Shown here one piece after another: positions 6,782 to 7,676 of a DNA stretch of 7,676 bases (position 1 is its first letter; each line of letters starts with the position of its first letter). Made by a program: the position numbers and the translations under genes. Location of the stretch: NCBI GenBank assembly GCA_045546535.1, contig JAZQDA010000148.1, forward strand, positions 1 to 7,676. The letters run 5' to 3'. A model generated the notes under the pieces. That model saw only the letters and a program-made list of their open reading frames with translations. It was not told the DNA's origin and did not search any database. This DNA comes from RGIG1828 sp045546535 (GTDB taxonomy: Bacteria > Bacillota > Clostridia > UMGS1810).

Positions 6782-7183
6782 TTAGAGCATTGATGCAAGA
6801 ACACCGTTTATGAAAGAGGGTGAATCGTCATCGCTGAATTTTTTTGCCAGTTCAACGGCTTCATTAATCGAAACCTGATAAGGAATGTCGTCCATATAGA
6901 GTATTTCAGTCATTGCAAGTCTTAAAATTGAAAGATTAACTTTTGAAAGACGTTCAATCGTCCAATCTTTCAAGTGTTTGGAAATTTTATCATCGATTAC
7001 ATCAATATTATCATAACAAGCAAGTGTTACTTTTTTAAAATACTCCGCATCATTACTTGTATTAAGTTTACTTTCAGCATAGTTTACAGTAAAATTTATT
7101 ATGTCAACCGGCTCTTCGGTTGAATGAAATGGAATTTCAAAAATAGTTTTAAAAGCGACTTCTCTTGCAGATTTTCTGCTCAT
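6782..7183 (-). CDS. nusB: Transcription antitermination factor NusB
   Basis: A 133-residue, all-helical RNA-binding protein. With NusE (ribosomal protein S10) it binds boxA RNA and promotes antitermination of rRNA transcription. Visible family features: an N-terminal SRKSAREVAFKTIFE, DWTIERLSKVNLSILRLAMTEILY in the middle, then DDIPYQVSINEAVELAKKFS and the C-terminal SPSFINGVLASML. I set the start at the ATG at 7181-7183 because GGAGG lies exactly five bases upstream. An in-frame TTG at 7193-7195 would add four residues but would begin within this same ribosome binding site, and NusB proteins usually begin near MSRxxAR. The gene lies 27 bases after the Asp23-family gene and 12 bases before xseA. 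folD, found between nusB and xseA in Bacillus subtilis, is absent here. Confidence 0.95.
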   Translation of the reverse strand: MSRKSAREVAFKTIFEIPFHSTEEPVDIINFTVNYAESKLNTSNDAEYFKKVTLACYDNIDVIDDKISKHLKDWTIERLSKVNLSILRLAMTEILYMDDIPYQVSINEAVELAKKFSDDDSPSFINGVLASML

Positions 7184-7187
7184 ATTA

Positions 7188-7193
7188 TCCTCC
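7188..7193 (-). promoter_or_regulatory. Ribosome binding site that fixes the nusB start
   Basis: GGAGGA lies with its GGAGG core five bases before the ATG at 7181-7183. Its first base is also the last base of an in-frame TTG (7193-7195), so the TTG cannot be served by this site. The ATG is therefore the better start. Confidence 0.75.
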
Positions 7194-7210
7194 AAATGTA
7201 AACACTTATA

Positions 7211-7609
7211 TTATTCTTCAGTATCAGTCTGGATTTGACTGTCTTTTTCCTCAGAGCCAAACTCTACACCGCCAATATGAACATTAACCTTCATTACTGA
7301 GAGTCCAGACATTGATTCAACCGCTTTTTTCACTCTTTCCTGCACTTCCCATGCGATTTCAGGAATTTTTATGCCATATTTAACTATGAGATTCATATCA
7401 ATTACTGTTTCATTATCATTTGTTGAAACTTTAATCCCTTTTGTGAGGTTTTTTTTGCTGAATTTCGAAACTATATCACCTGCAAGTGTACCCATAAGAC
7501 CTGATACACCTTCAACTTCACCTGCTGCCACTGAAGCGATTGTGGCAACTACTTCATCTGAAATTTTAATGGTACCATTATTTTCGTTTACCTGATTTAA
7601 ATTTTCCAT
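7211..7609 (-). CDS. Asp23/Gls24 family envelope stress response protein (YqhY-like)
   Basis: A 132-residue small protein of the Asp23/Gls24 (DUF322) family. Residues 12-115 carry the family pattern: GTIKISDEVVATIASVAAGEVEGVSGL (12-38), a linker with KFSKKNLTKGIKV, the strand VIDMNLIVKYGIKIPEIAWEVQERVKKAVESM, and VMKVNVHIGGVEF near the end. The last 17 residues are an acidic tail. There is no signal peptide or membrane segment, so it is probably cytosolic. Its place directly before nusB matches yqhY of Bacillus subtilis, which lies between the acetyl-CoA carboxylase genes and nusB and has been linked genetically to control of that enzyme; the molecular role is not settled. The ATG follows AGGAGG with a 6-base spacer. 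The gene contains an eight-A run at Lys52-Lys53-Asn54. It is probably the first gene of the operon within this window. Confidence 0.93.
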   Translation of the reverse strand: MENLNQVNENNGTIKISDEVVATIASVAAGEVEGVSGLMGTLAGDIVSKFSKKNLTKGIKVSTNDNETVIDMNLIVKYGIKIPEIAWEVQERVKKAVESMSGLSVMKVNVHIGGVEFGSEEKDSQIQTDTEE

Positions 7610-7660
7610 AATTAACCTCCTGAATTATTACAATAAACTGATAATATAATAATTATATAT

Positions 7661-7669
7661 ATTATAACA
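7661..7669 (-). promoter_or_regulatory. Possible extended -10 promoter ahead of the Asp23-family gene
   Basis: On the minus strand TGTTATAAT fits an extended -10 (TGnTATAAT), about 50 bases before the ATG of the Asp23-family gene. The -35 region would lie beyond the window edge and cannot be checked. A second TATAAT lies at 7652-7657. The rest of 7610-7660 is almost pure A+T with an 8-base inverted repeat (7641-7665) and no recognisable riboswitch or terminator. Chance matches are likely in DNA of this composition. Confidence 0.35.
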
Positions 7670-7676
7670 TAATTAA

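Noticed and set aside
1..7676. CRISPR array, tRNA, rRNA, insertion sequence or prophage signs
   Set aside because: No spaced direct repeats, no tRNA-like cloverleaf, no transposase or integrase and no terminal inverted repeats were seen; the window is almost completely filled by core genes.

Overview
The window is a compact, single-strand stretch of bacterial core genome. All ten genes I can support lie on the minus strand, so transcription runs from position 7676 toward 1. The DNA is AT-rich by eye, with purine-rich AGGAGG-type ribosome binding sites and start codons that are mostly ATG. The gene order (Asp23-family gene, nusB, xseA, xseB, ispA, dxs, tlyA) is the well-known Firmicutes block. 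With the clostridial-type RadC and DUF2156 proteins, this suggests a low-GC member of the Clostridia, perhaps an Oscillospiraceae-like gut bacterium; the family-level guess is weak.

Layout in transcription order: an AT-only leader with a possible extended -10 promoter (7610-7676); an Asp23/Gls24 protein (7211-7609); nusB (6782-7183); both exonuclease VII subunits, xseA and xseB (5338-6769); two isoprenoid genes, ispA and dxs (2628-5348); the rRNA methyltransferase tlyA (1835-2635); a RadC-family JAMM protein (975-1826); a DUF2156/GNAT-like protein of unknown function (70-975); and the first 16 codons of a DJ-1/PfpI-family protein cut off by the window edge (1-50). No intergenic gap inside the block exceeds 36 bases, several genes overlap by 1 to 11 bases, and I see no internal rho-independent terminator. 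The whole window therefore reads as one operon, possibly with a secondary promoter before dxs.

The products fall into housekeeping themes. NusB acts in rRNA antitermination and TlyA in rRNA 2'-O-methylation. Dxs makes the entry metabolite of the MEP pathway and IspA extends isoprenoids to farnesyl diphosphate, which feeds undecaprenyl phosphate for cell-wall synthesis. XseA and XseB form exonuclease VII, and RadC is loosely linked to DNA metabolism.

I found no convincing new system. The points most worth a second look are: an IspA whose loop after the second Asp-rich motif is about nine residues short and lacks the usual conserved lysines; a small hairpin that covers the dxs ribosome binding site and part of its start codon; and the replacement of the usual downstream genes (nadK, argR, recN) by radC, DUF2156 and a DJ-1 gene, with RadC carrying an unusual acidic/charged N-terminal extension.
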